Notes under the pieces: generated by a model
Databases searched by the model: none
The model's input: the letters and a program-made list of their open reading frames with translations, nothing else
Told to the model about the DNA's origin: nothing
Origin: Marinilabiliales bacterium
GTDB taxonomy: Bacteria; Bacteroidota; Bacteroidia; Bacteroidales; ML635J-15
Reading direction: 5' to 3'
DNA length: 64,000 nt
NCBI GenBank assembly: GCA_002869385.1
Contig: PKTB01000005.1
Coordinates: 276,500-340,499, forward strand
In this document: positions 29,778-40,855 of the stretch, in pieces
Position numbering within the stretch: the stretch's first letter is position 1
Layout: each line of letters opens with the position of its first letter
Position numbers and translations under genes: made by a program

Positions 29778-32700
29778 ATGGAAAAAAATAAAAATACTAT
29801 AAAGCCTGATTATATCTTTGAGGTAAGCTGGGAGATTTGTAATAAAGTAGGTGGAATACATACGGTACTTTCAACAAAGTCGAAAGTCTTATCAGAAAAT
29901 TGTAAAGAACTAATCTTAATTGGTCCGGACTTGTGGCGCGATTCAAAAGAACATCCTGAGTTTATTGAAGATACAAACCTGTTTACGGACTGGCATCGTA
30001 AAGCTGATTCTGAAGGAATACGAATCAGAACAGGAAGGTGGAATATTCCTAGGCAACCAAAAGTTCTACTTGTTGATTTTTCTGACTATATAAGCGAAAA
30101 AGATGCTATTTTATATAAATTCTGGGAAGAATACAAGCTCTATTCACTGGCAGGACAGTGGGACTATATTGAACCAGCACTATTTGGTTATGCTTGTGGG
30201 AAAGCAATTGAAAGTTTTGTGAATTTCAATCTTTCTGTGCACGATAGAGTAATTGCTCATTTTCATGAATGGATGACAGGCACGGGAGTATTGTATCTCA
30301 AGAAAGAAATGCCTCAAATAGGTACAGCATTTACAACTCATTCAACTGTTGTTGGAAGAAGTATTGCAGGAAACAGACTGCCACTATATAAAAACCTAAG
30401 AACATATAATGGAGATTTATTAGCTCGTGATTTAAATATTTCCTCAAAACAAAGTCTCGAAAAAATAAGTGCCCATAATGCCGATGTTTTTACAACAGTT
30501 AGTGAAATTACTGCAAAGGAATGTGCTCAGCTTTTACAAAAAGAAGTTGATGTCGTTACACCAAATGGTTTTGAAAATGACTTTGTCCCTTCAAAAGAAG
30601 AATATAAGGAGAAAAGAAAAATTGCTAGTGAAAGGTTTATAAAAACAGCCGAAACCTTAACCGAGAACAAATATAAAAAGGAACCTCTAATCATTGCTAC
30701 TTCAGGTAGATATGAATTTTCAAACAAAGGGTATGATTTATTTATTGATGCTCTGGGAAAACTAAATCAGGATGCAAAGCTAAAAGAAGAAGTGCTAGCA
30801 TTTATTTTAGTTCCGGGTAACAATTATGGTCCAGTTCGTGCTTTATGTAACAGACTCAATGGGATTGATGATGAACTCCAAATTGAGAATAATATATTAA
30901 CTAATAATTTGCATGACGCTGATTTTGATCCAATAATTCAGAGAATCAGGGAAAATAATCTTTTAAACCGACCCGAAGATAAGGTTAAAGTAATCTTTTC
31001 TCCAACTTATTTAAACGGAGATGATGGTATTTATAATTTAAAATATTATGATTTACTTCCCGGATTAGATCTTACTGCTTTTGTGTCATATTATGAGCCT
31101 TGGGGCTATACTCCTCTTGAATCAATTGCTTTTGGAATTCCAACAATAACGACCGATTTAGCAGGTTTTGGTAAATGGATGGAATCTGTCCTTGATAAAA
31201 AAGATGGATGTGTAAGAGTAATCGAAAGAAATGAGGATAATTCCAAGCAGGTAACCGAAGAAATTGTAAAATAAATTAAAGAATTTATTAGTTCTACAGA
31301 ATCTGATAAAGAGAATCTTCATCTTAATGCATCAAAAGCTGCAGAAAAGGCTCTTTGGCTTAATTTGATTGACGAATATCTAAAAGCATATACAGTAGCA
31401 ATGGCTAAAGTAAGTATGCGTCAGGATAAAATAGTAAGTAAGCCACAGTCTCGTCCAGCAATAGATATACATAGCCAAAAGACAGATAAACCACTCTGGA
31501 GAAAGTTTGAAATCCAAACTACCCTACCAGAAAGATTTAGTAAATTAATTGAATTGTCTCTAAATGTTTGGTGGACATGGAATTATTCAGCATCACAAAT
31601 GTTTAAGTATATCGATCCGGAATTATGGAGAACGAACTCATATAATCCTGTTACATTTCTTGAGGATATTTCATTATCAAGAATGATTGAACTTGAAAAA
31701 GATGAAGTATTTATAACAATGTACAATAATGTTTGTGCTGAATTTGATGAGTACTTAAGAATTTCAGAAAATAAAAAATCTCCAAAAATCGCATACTTTA
31801 GTATGGAGTACGGGCTCAACGATAATATTAAGATTTTTAGTGGCTGACTTGGTATTCTTGCCGGAGATTATCTTAAGGAAGCCAGCGATACAAATACATA
31901 TATTGTTGGGATAGGTCTACTTTACCGATATGGTTATTTTAAGCAAAAAATCACAATCCATGGTGAACAACATGCTGAATATATACAACAGGACTTTGAT
32001 AAGATGCCAATACTTCCTGTTAGAGATGAGTCCGGTGCTCAGACTAAGATTATGGTTCATATGCCAGGGCGAAATGTGTATGCGAAAATCTGGGAAGTTA
32101 AAATTGGAAGGATCTCATTATATCTATTAGATACCGATGTTGATGAAAATCAGGAACAGGATAAATTTATTACATCTCAACTTTATGGTGGCGATCTTGA
32201 ATTCCGATTTAAACAAGAAATGATTCTTGGAATTGGTGGAATCAGAGCATTACATGCAATGAATATTCATCCTGACATATACCATTGTAACGAAGGCCAT
32301 GCTGCATTTATCGGACTAGAAAGATTAAGAATCCTAAGAACAAAGCGTAACCTTAAGTTTAAAGAAGCTCTTGAGATTATTCGTGCTTCAACACTATTTA
32401 CAACGCATACACCTGTGCCTGCAGGACATGATAAATTCGAAGAAGATTTAATGCGTATGTATATGGCTCATTATCCCGAAAGATTGAAAATTTCATGGGA
32501 AGAAATGATGCAATTAGGTATGCTTAATCCCGGCGAAAAATTCTCAATGAGCTATCTAGCTGCAAATGTATCACAAGAAGTTAATGGTGTTTCAGAACTT
32601 CATGGTGATGTAAGTCAGGACATGTTCAAAGATCTCTGGAAAGGATATTTTGCCGAAGAAAATCATGTTGGATTTGTTACTAACGGAGTTCACTATCAAA

Positions 32701-34016
32701 CATGGACAGCTAAAGAGTGGAAACTACTTTATGAAAAGACATTTGGCAAAGAGTTTTTAAACTATTTATCAAATAAAGAACATTGGAAGAAAATCCACGA
32801 TGTTGACGATAAAGATATCTGGACAATACGTCAAAAACAAAGAGGAAAACTTGTTTCTTATGTAAAAGATAAGGTTCGTCAATCGTGGATTAGAAGATAC
32901 GAAGATCCTAAGAATATTGTTGATATACTTGAAAATATAGATGAGAATGTTCTTACTATCGGTTTCGCACGTAGATTTGCAACATATAAGCGCGGCGATT
33001 TATTATTAAGAAATCTTGACAGACTTTCTAGGATACTGAACAATAAAGAAATGCCTGTTCAGATATTATTTGCAGGTAAAGCACATCCAAACGATAAAGC
33101 CGGTCAACAACTTATCCAACGTATTATTGAAATTTCCAAGCGACATGCATTTCTTGGTAAGATTATTTTTATCGAAGATTATGATATCAGATTAGCCAAA
33201 AAACTTGTCCAAGGTGTTGACATTTGGTTAAACACTCCAACTCGTCCGCAGGAAGCATCTGGTACTAGCGGAATGAAGGCAGTTATGAATGGAGCCTTGC
33301 ACTTCTCCGTTCTTGACGGATGGTGGGTTGAAGGATATCGCGAAAATGCTGGCTGGGCATTACCAGCAGAAAAGGTTTATGAAAATCAGGAATTCCAGAA
33401 CGAGCTTGATACTCAGACAATTTATCATATGCTTGAGAATGAGATTGTTCCATTATTCTACAAACGCGACAAAGATGGCATTCCACACGATTGGATTAGG
33501 TTTATTAAAAATTCAATCGGAGATATTGCTCCTGAATTTACAACCAAGCGCATGATTGACGATTATAAAGACAGGTTTTACAACAAGCTTTATGAACGCT
33601 CAATGATGATTAAAGAAAATGACTATGCTGCAGCTATAAAAATAGCAGAATGGAAACAAAATATTAGCAAAGTATGGCATAATCTTGAAATCGTAAGTGC
33701 TAAATTCCCTGATTACGAGAAAAAGCCAATGAACCTTAAGGAATCCTTTACCGGAGAAATCGAAATTGACCTTAAGCAATTAAATCCGGAGGATGTTGGT
33801 GTAGAAGTTGTGATCACAAATGTATCAACAGACGGTTCATCGCATATTTATGAAAAGTATCCTGCTAAAATGCTTAGTGTAGAAAATAAAATTGCAAAAT
33901 TTGCTATTGAAGGAGCTCCTCAAAAACCAGGATTCTATAATTATGCTATAAGAATATTTGCAAAGAATGACTTGTTGCCTTACAATCACGATTCTGGGTT
34001 TGTAATGTGGGCGTAA
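29778..34016 (+). pseudogene. Glycogen synthase (GT3) - alpha-glucan phosphorylase (GT35) fusion, two in-frame stops
   Basis: One 1412-codon frame. The first ~550 residues are a eukaryote-type (GT3) glycogen synthase: FEVSWEICNKVGGIHTVLST, HFHEWMTG, TTHSTVVGRSIAGN, PWGYTPLESIAFGIPT. After a linker, the rest is an alpha-glucan phosphorylase: LSLNVWWTWNYSA, KIAYFSMEYGL, FTTHTPVPAGHDKFE, GFARRFATYKRGDLLLRNL, TRPQEASGTSGMKAVMNGA and FSVLDGWWVEGY. TAA at 31272-31274 lies in the linker; TGA at 31845-31847 replaces the second Gly of FSGGLGILAGDYLK. Such fusions occur in Bacteroidota as 'alpha-glucan family phosphorylase' and join synthesis and breakdown of storage glucan in one chain. Confidence 0.9.
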
Positions 34017-34031
34017 TCTGTATAAAAGTAA

Positions 34032-34081
34032 TCTGTGGTCAGTAGTCTGTAATATACCGACTACTGATTACTGACTACAGA
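34032..34081. terminator. Inverted repeat between convergent genes
   Basis: Between the glycogen gene and the convergent methyltransferase, 34032-34047 and 34066-34081 pair at 14 of 16 positions; an inner perfect 8-bp alternative (CAGTAGTC/GACTACTG) also exists. Strong poly-T is lacking, so termination is only likely. Confidence 0.4.
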
Positions 34082-34092
34082 ACACATCAAAA

Positions 34093-34127
34093 CATCGGTC
34101 ACCCGTCATCAGTCACCCGTCATCCTC
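34093..34127. repeat. Degenerate heptamer repeat (CATCGGT/CACCCGT)
   Basis: Five consecutive 7-bp words: CATCGGT, CACCCGT, CATCAGT, CACCCGT, CATCCTC. The run reaches into the 3' end of the convergent methyltransferase gene, whose stop codon is at 34109-34111. Confidence 0.65.
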
Positions 34128-34879
34128 TTAAATTCCGAAACTACAATAGCCGCAGCAACAGAAATATTCAACGATTCAGCATGATTGTCTCCGTTTGCAA
34201 ATGATGGGATATGCAATTTTTTATCTACTAGTAATTCAACTTCTTTTGAGATTCCATTTCCTTCGTTACCGAGAATAATTAAGCCTTTTTCAGGAAGTTC
34301 ACTTTGATAAATATTTTCTCCTTCAAGGAAAGTTCCAAAGCATTGGTTTTTTGTGTTACTTTTATAATCAGAGATAAAATCTAATAAGTCTGTATAATGC
34401 ACATTTACTCTTAAAAACGCTCCCATACTTGCCTGAATTACCTTGGGGTTATAAAGATCAGCAGAATTATTTGAGCATATAAGATTTTCGATTCCAAACC
34501 AATCACATATACGTATAAGTGTTCCAAGGTTCCCCGGATCTTGAATATCATCTGCAACAAGGCAAAGTTTATCTTTTGCTTTATCAACAGTAAATCCAAA
34601 ATCCTTCTGCTAAACTACAGCAAGTATTGCAGGTGGTGTTTTTAATGCAGATATTTTTTTCATTCCGACATTGTCCGTAATAATCGATTCTGCATTTGCG
34701 TCAACATAATCAAAATCCTTATCCTGATTATAAACAAGGTATTTGAGTTTAAAATCAGATTCAGCAATTTCATCAATAATTTTCTGGCCTTCTGCAATAA
34801 AGAGATTGTGTTGCTCCCGATACTTTTTTTGAGATAGCGATCGTATCAGACTTATTTTAGATTTTGATAATTCTTGCAT
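34109..34879 (-). pseudogene. TrmH/SpoU family RNA 2'-O-methyltransferase, one in-frame stop
   Basis: A 256-codon SPOUT enzyme that methylates ribose 2'-OH in rRNA or tRNA. The N-terminal substrate-binding domain reads KISLIRSLSQKKYREQHNLF and FIAEGQKIIDE. TAG at 34610-34612 interrupts PPAILAVV-stop-QKDFGF, where relatives commonly have Glu, Lys or Gln. The knotted catalytic domain follows: LVADDIQDPGNLGTLIRICD, QASMGAFLRVNV, LIILGNEGNGIS and IPSFANGDNHAESLNISVAAA. These are the three SpoU motifs. The start overlaps the stop of the helix-hairpin-helix gene by one base. RlmB-like target specificity is not certain. Confidence 0.85.
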
Positions 34880-35988
34880 TATTCTGTTTTAATATATGGT
34901 AGAATTTTATTAAAAGTATCCTCACTTATTACTTTTTGGCTTTTTAATTCATCAACCGAACCAATTGTGCCTTTAAATTCTCGATAATTTACAATTCCTA
35001 TAGTCGTTTCTTTATCAATATATGGGTGAGAGATAATTTCTTTATACTCGGCTTTATTTATATCAATCTTCTTAATATTTGTTTTGTCAATGATAAATGA
35101 GTCTTTTATTGAATTAAATAGCTCATCTGTCATACAATACACTTCCATTAGCTGATTGATGTTGATATAACCTCCCAGCTTTGTACGATAATCAACAATT
35201 AGTTTTGAGTATGAAGGTCCAATTCCGTTTAGTTTCTGCAAATCTTCAGCACTCGCAGAGTTTAAATCAATATTAAAATCTGAATTAGAAGATTCATTAA
35301 TTTCTTTAGTATTTTCCTGATTTTCAATTTGTATCCAGGGTTTGATTTCTGCAATAAAATCATCATCCAAACCATAAATTTTTTCAATATCGTCTGACCT
35401 TGAAAAATAACCGCCTTTATCGCGATATTTAATAATATTGTCAGCTTGCCAGGATAAAAAACCAAGTTTTTCCAACTCATCTTTTGTTGCAGTATTTGGA
35501 TCAAAATAAAACAGCTCATGATTATCTTCATTTGAGCTATTTTCCGGATATTGATATTTATAATCAGATGAGTATGTTTTCTTGGGAATGTTGATATAAT
35601 CTTTAAGGTATTCGTATTCCTCTTCGGTAATATCTCTTACTCTCATTAAATCTTCAGGCTTATAAAACTTCCAGTCTTTTTCGCGATATTCAAGTATTCC
35701 ATTTACTGATTTTGGCGATAAACCAAGACTCAGCAGCTCTTCTGAACTTGCGGTATTAGGATCAAATAAGAATCTCTCTTTAGACAAATCTGGTGTTTGA
35801 TAAGCAATAAATTCATCAATTTCAGCTTCAAACTCTGTAAAATCTACTCTTTTGTTTTTATGAATATTATTAACAACAAAACGTGCTGAAATTAGCAATA
35901 TCAAAATAATTATTAAAACTAATATTCCATTTCTTTCTCGTTTCGAGAAATTGAAATATTCTTTTATAAATACTCTGAACTTGTTCAT
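34879..35988 (-). CDS. Helix-hairpin-helix protein, ComEA-like repeats
   Basis: A 369-aa protein with one N-terminal membrane anchor (GILVLIIILILLISARFVVN) and several helix-hairpin-helix repeats of the ComEA type: FDPNTASSEELLSLGLSPKS, FDPNTATKDELEKLGFLSWQ, IDLNSASAEDLQKLNGIGPS and IDINKAEYKEIISHP. Such proteins are widespread in Bacteroidota; binding of DNA by HhH motifs is known for ComEA, but the role of this long form is not settled. It lies 1 bp after the AGCS symporter gene and overlaps the methyltransferase gene by one base, hence likely one transcript. Confidence 0.8.
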   Translation of the reverse strand: MNKFRVFIKEYFNFSKRERNGILVLIIILILLISARFVVNNIHKNKRVDFTEFEAEIDEFIAYQTPDLSKERFLFDPNTASSEELLSLGLSPKSVNGILEYREKDWKFYKPEDLMRVRDITEEEYEYLKDYINIPKKTYSSDYKYQYPENSSNEDNHELFYFDPNTATKDELEKLGFLSWQADNIIKYRDKGGYFSRSDDIEKIYGLDDDFIAEIKPWIQIENQENTKEINESSNSDFNIDLNSASAEDLQKLNGIGPSYSKLIVDYRTKLGGYININQLMEVYCMTDELFNSIKDSFIIDKTNIKKIDINKAEYKEIISHPYIDKETTIGIVNYREFKGTIGSVDELKSQKVISEDTFNKILPYIKTE

Positions 35989-35989
35989 A

Positions 35990-37381
35990 CTATTTCTTTA
36001 CTCTTGACTGAGTTTTCATGTAATCAAAGTACTTGTCTATTTCCTTTTTCATAACCGGTGTCAAAAGAAGTAGAGCAATTAAGTTTGGAATAGTCATAAA
36101 TGTTATAACCATATCAACAAACTTCCAAACAAGGTCAATACTTCCTATAGCACCCAAAAGTACAAAAGCTCCATAAAAATAGTAATATGGTTTAATGTAC
36201 TTCTCTCCGAAAAGATATTGAACCGCTCTTGTTCCATAATAAGACCAGCTAATTATTGTTGAAAATGCAAATAACAATAATCCAACTGTGATAATATGCT
36301 GGGCCCAATTCCCTATTCCTATAACAGAGAATCCTGCTGTAAAACCTTTAATAGTCATTCCTACACCCTCTATACCTGAAGACCAGGCTCCACTTGAAAT
36401 AATAACTAATCCTGTTAATGTGCAAATTATTAAAGTATCAACTAGTGGTTCAATAGATGCGACTAATCCTTCTCGTAGAGGGAATTCTGTCTTAGCAGCA
36501 GCATGTGCCATTGGTGATGAACCCTGTCCAGCCTCATTGGAGAAAAGTCCCCTTTGAACACCTTTCATTAGAGTAATAATGAATACAGAACCTAAAAAAC
36601 CTCCTTTTGCTGCAGTTCCGGTAAATGCATCAGTAACAATTAACTTAAATGAAGGTATTATATTCTCCCTAAATACAACTAATACAATAACTGCAGAAAC
36701 AAAGTAAAATATTGCCATAATCGGTACAAGTCGGGATGTAACATCAGCAATTCTTTTTAGTCCTCCGACAACAATTAGTAGAACCAACAAAGCAAATAAA
36801 ATAGCTGACCACATGGTAGGGATATCATAAGTTGTCAGTAGTGCATCTGCCATTGAATTTGACTGTGCCATATTTCCTGTTCCTAAAGAACATAGAATTG
36901 CTGCAAATGCAAAGATTACAGCCATAATTTTAGCAAATGGTCCTATTTTACTTTTAAGAGACTCAATGTAGTACATAGGTCCTCCCGAAACAGAGCCATC
37001 ACTATTTATTACCCTATACTTAAAGGCAAGAGTGTTTTCAACAAGTTTAAGCATCATACCAAAAAATGCTGTTACCCACATCCAGAAAAGAGCTCCGGGA
37101 CCACCATAATAAATAGCTAAAGAAACACCGACAATATTACCAGTACCAACAGTCGCAGACAATGCAGTTGTTAAAGCCTTAAAGTGGTTTACATCTCCTT
37201 TGTCTCCTTTTTTATCATATTTCCCTCTGATTACATTAATTGTATGACCAAGTTTTGTAACCTGTAGAAATTTAAACCTTAATGTAAAGAAAATTCCTGT
37301 TTGCACTAAAATAGCAACTATAAGATAACCACCTATATAATTATTGTACCAACTAAATACTGAATCTAAAAAGTCTAGCAT
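35990..37381 (-). CDS. Sodium:alanine/glycine symporter (AGCS family)
   Basis: A 463-aa inner-membrane Na+-coupled amino acid carrier with about ten or eleven helices. Motifs: TALSATVGTGNIVGVSLAIY and GGPGALFWMWVTAFFGMMLK (AGCS signature), GGPMYYIES, RGLFSNEAGQGSSPMAHAAA, and IEPLVDTLIICTLTGLVII. The start is ATG 37379-37381, 6 bp after the neighbouring SNF-type transporter, suggesting a two-transporter unit for small neutral amino acids. Confidence 0.9.
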   Translation of the reverse strand: MLDFLDSVFSWYNNYIGGYLIVAILVQTGIFFTLRFKFLQVTKLGHTINVIRGKYDKKGDKGDVNHFKALTTALSATVGTGNIVGVSLAIYYGGPGALFWMWVTAFFGMMLKLVENTLAFKYRVINSDGSVSGGPMYYIESLKSKIGPFAKIMAVIFAFAAILCSLGTGNMAQSNSMADALLTTYDIPTMWSAILFALLVLLIVVGGLKRIADVTSRLVPIMAIFYFVSAVIVLVVFRENIIPSFKLIVTDAFTGTAAKGGFLGSVFIITLMKGVQRGLFSNEAGQGSSPMAHAAAKTEFPLREGLVASIEPLVDTLIICTLTGLVIISSGAWSSGIEGVGMTIKGFTAGFSVIGIGNWAQHIITVGLLLFAFSTIISWSYYGTRAVQYLFGEKYIKPYYYFYGAFVLLGAIGSIDLVWKFVDMVITFMTIPNLIALLLLTPVMKKEIDKYFDYMKTQSRVKK

Positions 37382-37387
37382 AATTTT

Positions 37388-38746
37388 TTATGTTAATCCT
37401 TCGATGAAAAAAGTTCCAATTGCAACAGCTCCAATAGCAATCGGAGCAATAAATTTTATAATAAATACTATAATATTAACTAAGGCAGGACTTACTTTTC
37501 CTCCTTGTTTTAGCTCGTCCACAAAATTTGATTTCCCGAGTTTCCACCCTGTATAAATTACAATAAATAGCGCTCCAAAAGTAAGGAAGATATTTGCTGA
37601 TATATAATTCATTAAGTCAAATGTGGTTAATCCAAAGATTTTGAAATCCTTTAAAGGGCCAAATGAAAGTGTACAAATAACACCAATTATTGAAATTGAA
37701 ATAGCTCCAATTGCAGTTGCCTTTTTTCTGCTAATATTAAATTCTTCTTTCATATAAGCAACAACAACTTCAAGTACTGATATTGTGCTTGTGAGAGCGG
37801 CTACAGCAAGTAATATAAAAAATAATATTGCAAATATTTGTCCTCCCGGCATCGATTGGAAAATACCTGGAAGTGTTATAAATACCAAACCAGGACCACC
37901 TGCAGGGTCTTGTCCTAATGCCATCAAAGCAGGAAAAATCATAACTCCGCTTAATACTGCAATTAAAGTGTCCGCACCTGCAACCTGAACAGCTGTACCA
38001 AGCAATGGTGTATCATTTCTAATGTATGAACCATAAGTAATTAAAGCCCCCATCCCAATACTAAGCTAGAATGCAGCTTGTCCTAATGCCATTAGTACTC
38101 CCTGTAATGTAAGTTTCTCAAAATGTGGTTCAAAAAGAAATTTTAATCCCTTTTCTGCACCTGGTAATGTAACACTTCTTATACATACCACAATTATCAT
38201 GAATAATAAAATCGGCATTAGAATTTTAGTGTATTTTTCAATACCTTTCTGTATTCCAGCTAAAACTACCCAAGCAGTAAGCCCCATAAAAATAAGTTGC
38301 CACAAAACAGGCCAGTAACTACCAGACGTAAAATTATTAAAATCCGCTGTAAGTTGAGCTGAATTCTTCCCTTGAAAGCTATTTTGAATAGACTGAGAAA
38401 TATACTCTAAAGTCCATCCTGCAACGGTGCTATAAAATGACAAAATCACAAATGCTGCAACAATTCCCATAAGGCCAATTAGCCACCAACCACTACCGGG
38501 AGATAATTTTTTAAATGAGCCCAATGCATTACTTTGTGAGCGTCTACCAATAACAAATTCGGAAAGCATTACCGGAACTCCAATAACAATAATAAAAAAC
38601 AAATAGAGCAATAAGAAGGCTCCACCACCATTTTCTCCTGTTATATATGGGAACCTCCAAATATTTCCAAGCCCAACTGCCGACCCAGCAGCAGCAGCTA
38701 TTACTCCAAATCTTCCACTAAAACCATCACGTTGTTTCAATGCCAT
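37388..38746 (-). pseudogene. Sodium-dependent neurotransmitter-symporter-family transporter, one in-frame stop
   Basis: A 452-codon SNF/NSS family (LeuT-fold) Na+-coupled transporter, probably for amino acids. The start FSGRFGVIAAAAGSAVGLGN and IWRFPYITGENGGGAFLLLY contain the Na+ and substrate sites of helix 1. TAG at 38066-38068 interrupts LMALGQAAF-stop-LSIGMGALITYGSYI in helix 6, where Ser or Thr is usual (TCG to TAG is a single C-to-A). The remaining helices follow in frame. The stop would remove half of the protein. Confidence 0.88.
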
Positions 38747-38896
38747 ATTTATTTAATTTAATAGGTAGTTTCGACTTCGCTCAACCACCTAATTTATATG
38801 CTTTATATCCAGTACCTCAGATAAGGCGCTAAAGCTCCCAAAGGTGCTTATCACCTGTCATCATTGCTGTTGCGAGTCATTGACGCGTAACAGCAA
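38747..38896. other. Spacer with dispersed-repeat hairpin remnants
   Basis: The gap between fbaA and the transporter gene contains AGGTAGTTTCGACTTCGCTC followed by AACCACCT, an imperfect hairpin typical of intergenic repeats in Bacteroidota, and a second hairpin at 38863-38897. Confidence 0.5.
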
Positions 38897-38897
38897 T
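38863..38897. terminator. Hairpin at the end of fbaA
   Basis: ATTGCTGTT (38863-38871) pairs perfectly with AACAGCAAT (38889-38897), with GCG/CGC extending the stem past one bulge. It reaches the fbaA stop codon; no clear U-tract follows. Confidence 0.4.
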
Positions 38898-39976
38898 TAA
38901 AGTCTATCAATACAATTCAAATCCGAAAAAGCAGTTTTAATTCTTTCAATCATAGATTTTTCAGCTTCACGTAGCCAAACTCTAGGATCGTACTTTTTCT
39001 TATTTGGTTTATCTTCTCCATCAGGATTACCAATTTGTCCCTGAAGATATGCTTCATTCGCCTGATAGTAATTTCTTATTCCATCCCAAAATGCCCATTG
39101 AGTATCTGTATCAACGTTCATTTTAATTACGCCATACCCAATTGCTTCGCGAATTTCTTCAAGACTTGAACCCGAACCACCATGAAAAACAAAGTTTACA
39201 GGATTCTTTTCTGTTTTATGTTTCTCTTCAATATATTTTTGTGAATTATCAAGAATCTTAGGTTCTAATTTGACATTTCCAGGTTTGTAAACACCATGAA
39301 CATTACCAAAAGATGCAGCAATTGTAAACTTATTAGAAACTTTCATTAATTCCTCATACGCGTAAGCCACTTCTTCCTTTTGTGTATATAGGAGAGCATT
39401 ATCAACATCTGTATTATCAACCCCGTCTTCTTCACCACCGGTAACACCAAGTTCAATTTCAAGTGTCATGTCTATTTTGCTCATTCTTTCAAGATACTTC
39501 TTCGAGATTTCTATATTTTCCTCGATTGGCTCTTCTGAAAGATCAAGCATATGAGAACTAAATAATGGTTTACCAAACTCTTCGAAGAAAGTTTCACCAG
39601 CATCTAGTAAACCATCAATCCATGGTAATAACTTTTTTGCAGCATGATCGGTATGAAGTATAACCGGAACTCCATACATTTCTGCTAATTGATGAACTTG
39701 CTGTGCAGCACAAATTGCACCAGCAATTGAACCTTGCTGCTCATCATTTGCCAATCCTTTTCCTGCATAAAATGCAGCACCTCCGTTTGAAAGCTGAATA
39801 ATAACCGGATAATTAACTTCTCTTGCAGCTTCCATAACAGCATTTAAAGAGTTTGTACTAACAACATTAATTGCAGGAATAGCATACATATTCTCTTTTG
39901 CGTGCTTAAAGATTTTTTGTACATCATCACCGGTAACTACACCCGGTTGAATAAAATCAAATAATTTTTGTGGCAT
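38897..39976 (-). CDS. fbaA: Class II fructose-1,6-bisphosphate aldolase
   Basis: Zn-dependent aldolase of glycolysis/gluconeogenesis, 359 aa, the long E. coli-like type. Visible: PVIIQLSNGGAAFYAGKG, PVILHTDHAAKKLLPWIDGL (zinc His and catalytic Asp), GKPLFSSHMLDLSEEP, TLEIELGVTGGEEDGVDN (metal Glu), FGNVHGVYKPGNVKL, VFHGGSGSSLEEI and IKMNVDTDTQWAFW. The -7 element at 40010-40017 drives it on the minus strand, divergent from clpP. Length and motifs are normal. Confidence 0.95.
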   Translation of the reverse strand: MPQKLFDFIQPGVVTGDDVQKIFKHAKENMYAIPAINVVSTNSLNAVMEAAREVNYPVIIQLSNGGAAFYAGKGLANDEQQGSIAGAICAAQQVHQLAEMYGVPVILHTDHAAKKLLPWIDGLLDAGETFFEEFGKPLFSSHMLDLSEEPIEENIEISKKYLERMSKIDMTLEIELGVTGGEEDGVDNTDVDNALLYTQKEEVAYAYEELMKVSNKFTIAASFGNVHGVYKPGNVKLEPKILDNSQKYIEEKHKTEKNPVNFVFHGGSGSSLEEIREAIGYGVIKMNVDTDTQWAFWDGIRNYYQANEAYLQGQIGNPDGEDKPNKKKYDPRVWLREAEKSMIERIKTAFSDLNCIDRL

Positions 39977-40009
39977 AACAATTACATTTTAATATTATTC
40001 AAAAATATA

Positions 40010-40017
40010 AAAATATC
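40010..40017 (-). promoter_or_regulatory. Candidate -7 element for fbaA
   Basis: The minus strand reads TATTTTTG about 34 bases upstream of the fbaA start. Confidence 0.45.
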
Positions 40018-40121
40018 AATATATATGAAAACTCTTGAATGTATAAATGTTTGTAAATGATATTGTAAATCAAATTCATGAATTTGACTTACAATATGTA
40101 ATCATTTCCAAAATAAAATTG

Positions 40122-40129
40122 TATTTTTG
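40122..40129 (+). promoter_or_regulatory. Candidate -7 element for clpP
   Basis: TATTTTTG matches TAnnTTTG, 28 bases before the clpP ATG. Confidence 0.5.
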
Positions 40130-40157
40130 TTATGCATAACCTTAAAAATTTTACGAA

Positions 40158-40832
40158 ATGAATAACAACGAATTTAAAAAATACGCAACCCAGCATCATG
40201 GGATAAATAGTCTGGTATTTGACCAATACACAAGCATTTATAATAATTATATTTCTCCAACAATTATTGAAGAGCGCTCATTGAATATTGCAACAATGGA
40301 TGTTTTCTCAAGATTAATGATGGATAGAATCATTTTCCTTGGATTGCCAATTGATGATTATGTTGCAAATATTATTCAGGCACAATTGCTTTTCCTTGAA
40401 AGTACAGATCATAGTAAAGACATACAGATATATTTTAACACTCCTGGAGGTTCTGTATATGCCGGTTTAGGTATTTATGATACCATGCAATATATCAGTT
40501 CGGATGTAGCCACAATTTGTACTGGTATGGCAGCATCTATGGGTGCCGTTTTATTATGCGCAGGAACTAAAGGAAAACGTTCTGCTCTACAGCACTCAAT
40601 AGTAATGATTCACCAACCGATGGGTGGTGCATCAGGACAAGCTTCTGATATTGAGATTACAACTAAAGAGATTGTAAAACTTCGTAAGGAGTTGTATGAA
40701 ATTATCGCAAAACATTCCGGTAAAACTTACAAGAAAGTAGAAAAAGACTCAGATCGTGATTACTGGATGACTGCTACTGAAGCTAAAGAATACGGTATGA
40801 TTGACGAGCTTTTAGTTCGCGATGTAAAATAA
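40158..40832 (+). CDS. clpP: ATP-dependent Clp protease proteolytic subunit
   Basis: A 224-aa serine protease subunit that forms the ClpP tetradecamer and works with ClpX. Motifs: EERSLNIATMDVFSRLMMDR, IIQAQLLFLES, PGGSVYAGLGIYDTM, TGMAASMGAVLLCAG with the catalytic Ser, and HSIVMIHQPMGGASGQASDI with the catalytic His. DRDYWMTATEAKEYGMID ends the fold. An N-terminal stretch of ~35 residues precedes the usual start and may be processed. clpX lies downstream, separated by a terminator and its own promoter, so the two are not simply one operon. Confidence 0.95.
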   Translation: MNNNEFKKYATQHHGINSLVFDQYTSIYNNYISPTIIEERSLNIATMDVFSRLMMDRIIFLGLPIDDYVANIIQAQLLFLESTDHSKDIQIYFNTPGGSVYAGLGIYDTMQYISSDVATICTGMAASMGAVLLCAGTKGKRSALQHSIVMIHQPMGGASGQASDIEITTKEIVKLRKELYEIIAKHSGKTYKKVEKDSDRDYWMTATEAKEYGMIDELLVRDVK

Positions 40833-40855
40833 TTAGAATTCATTTATTATAAAAG

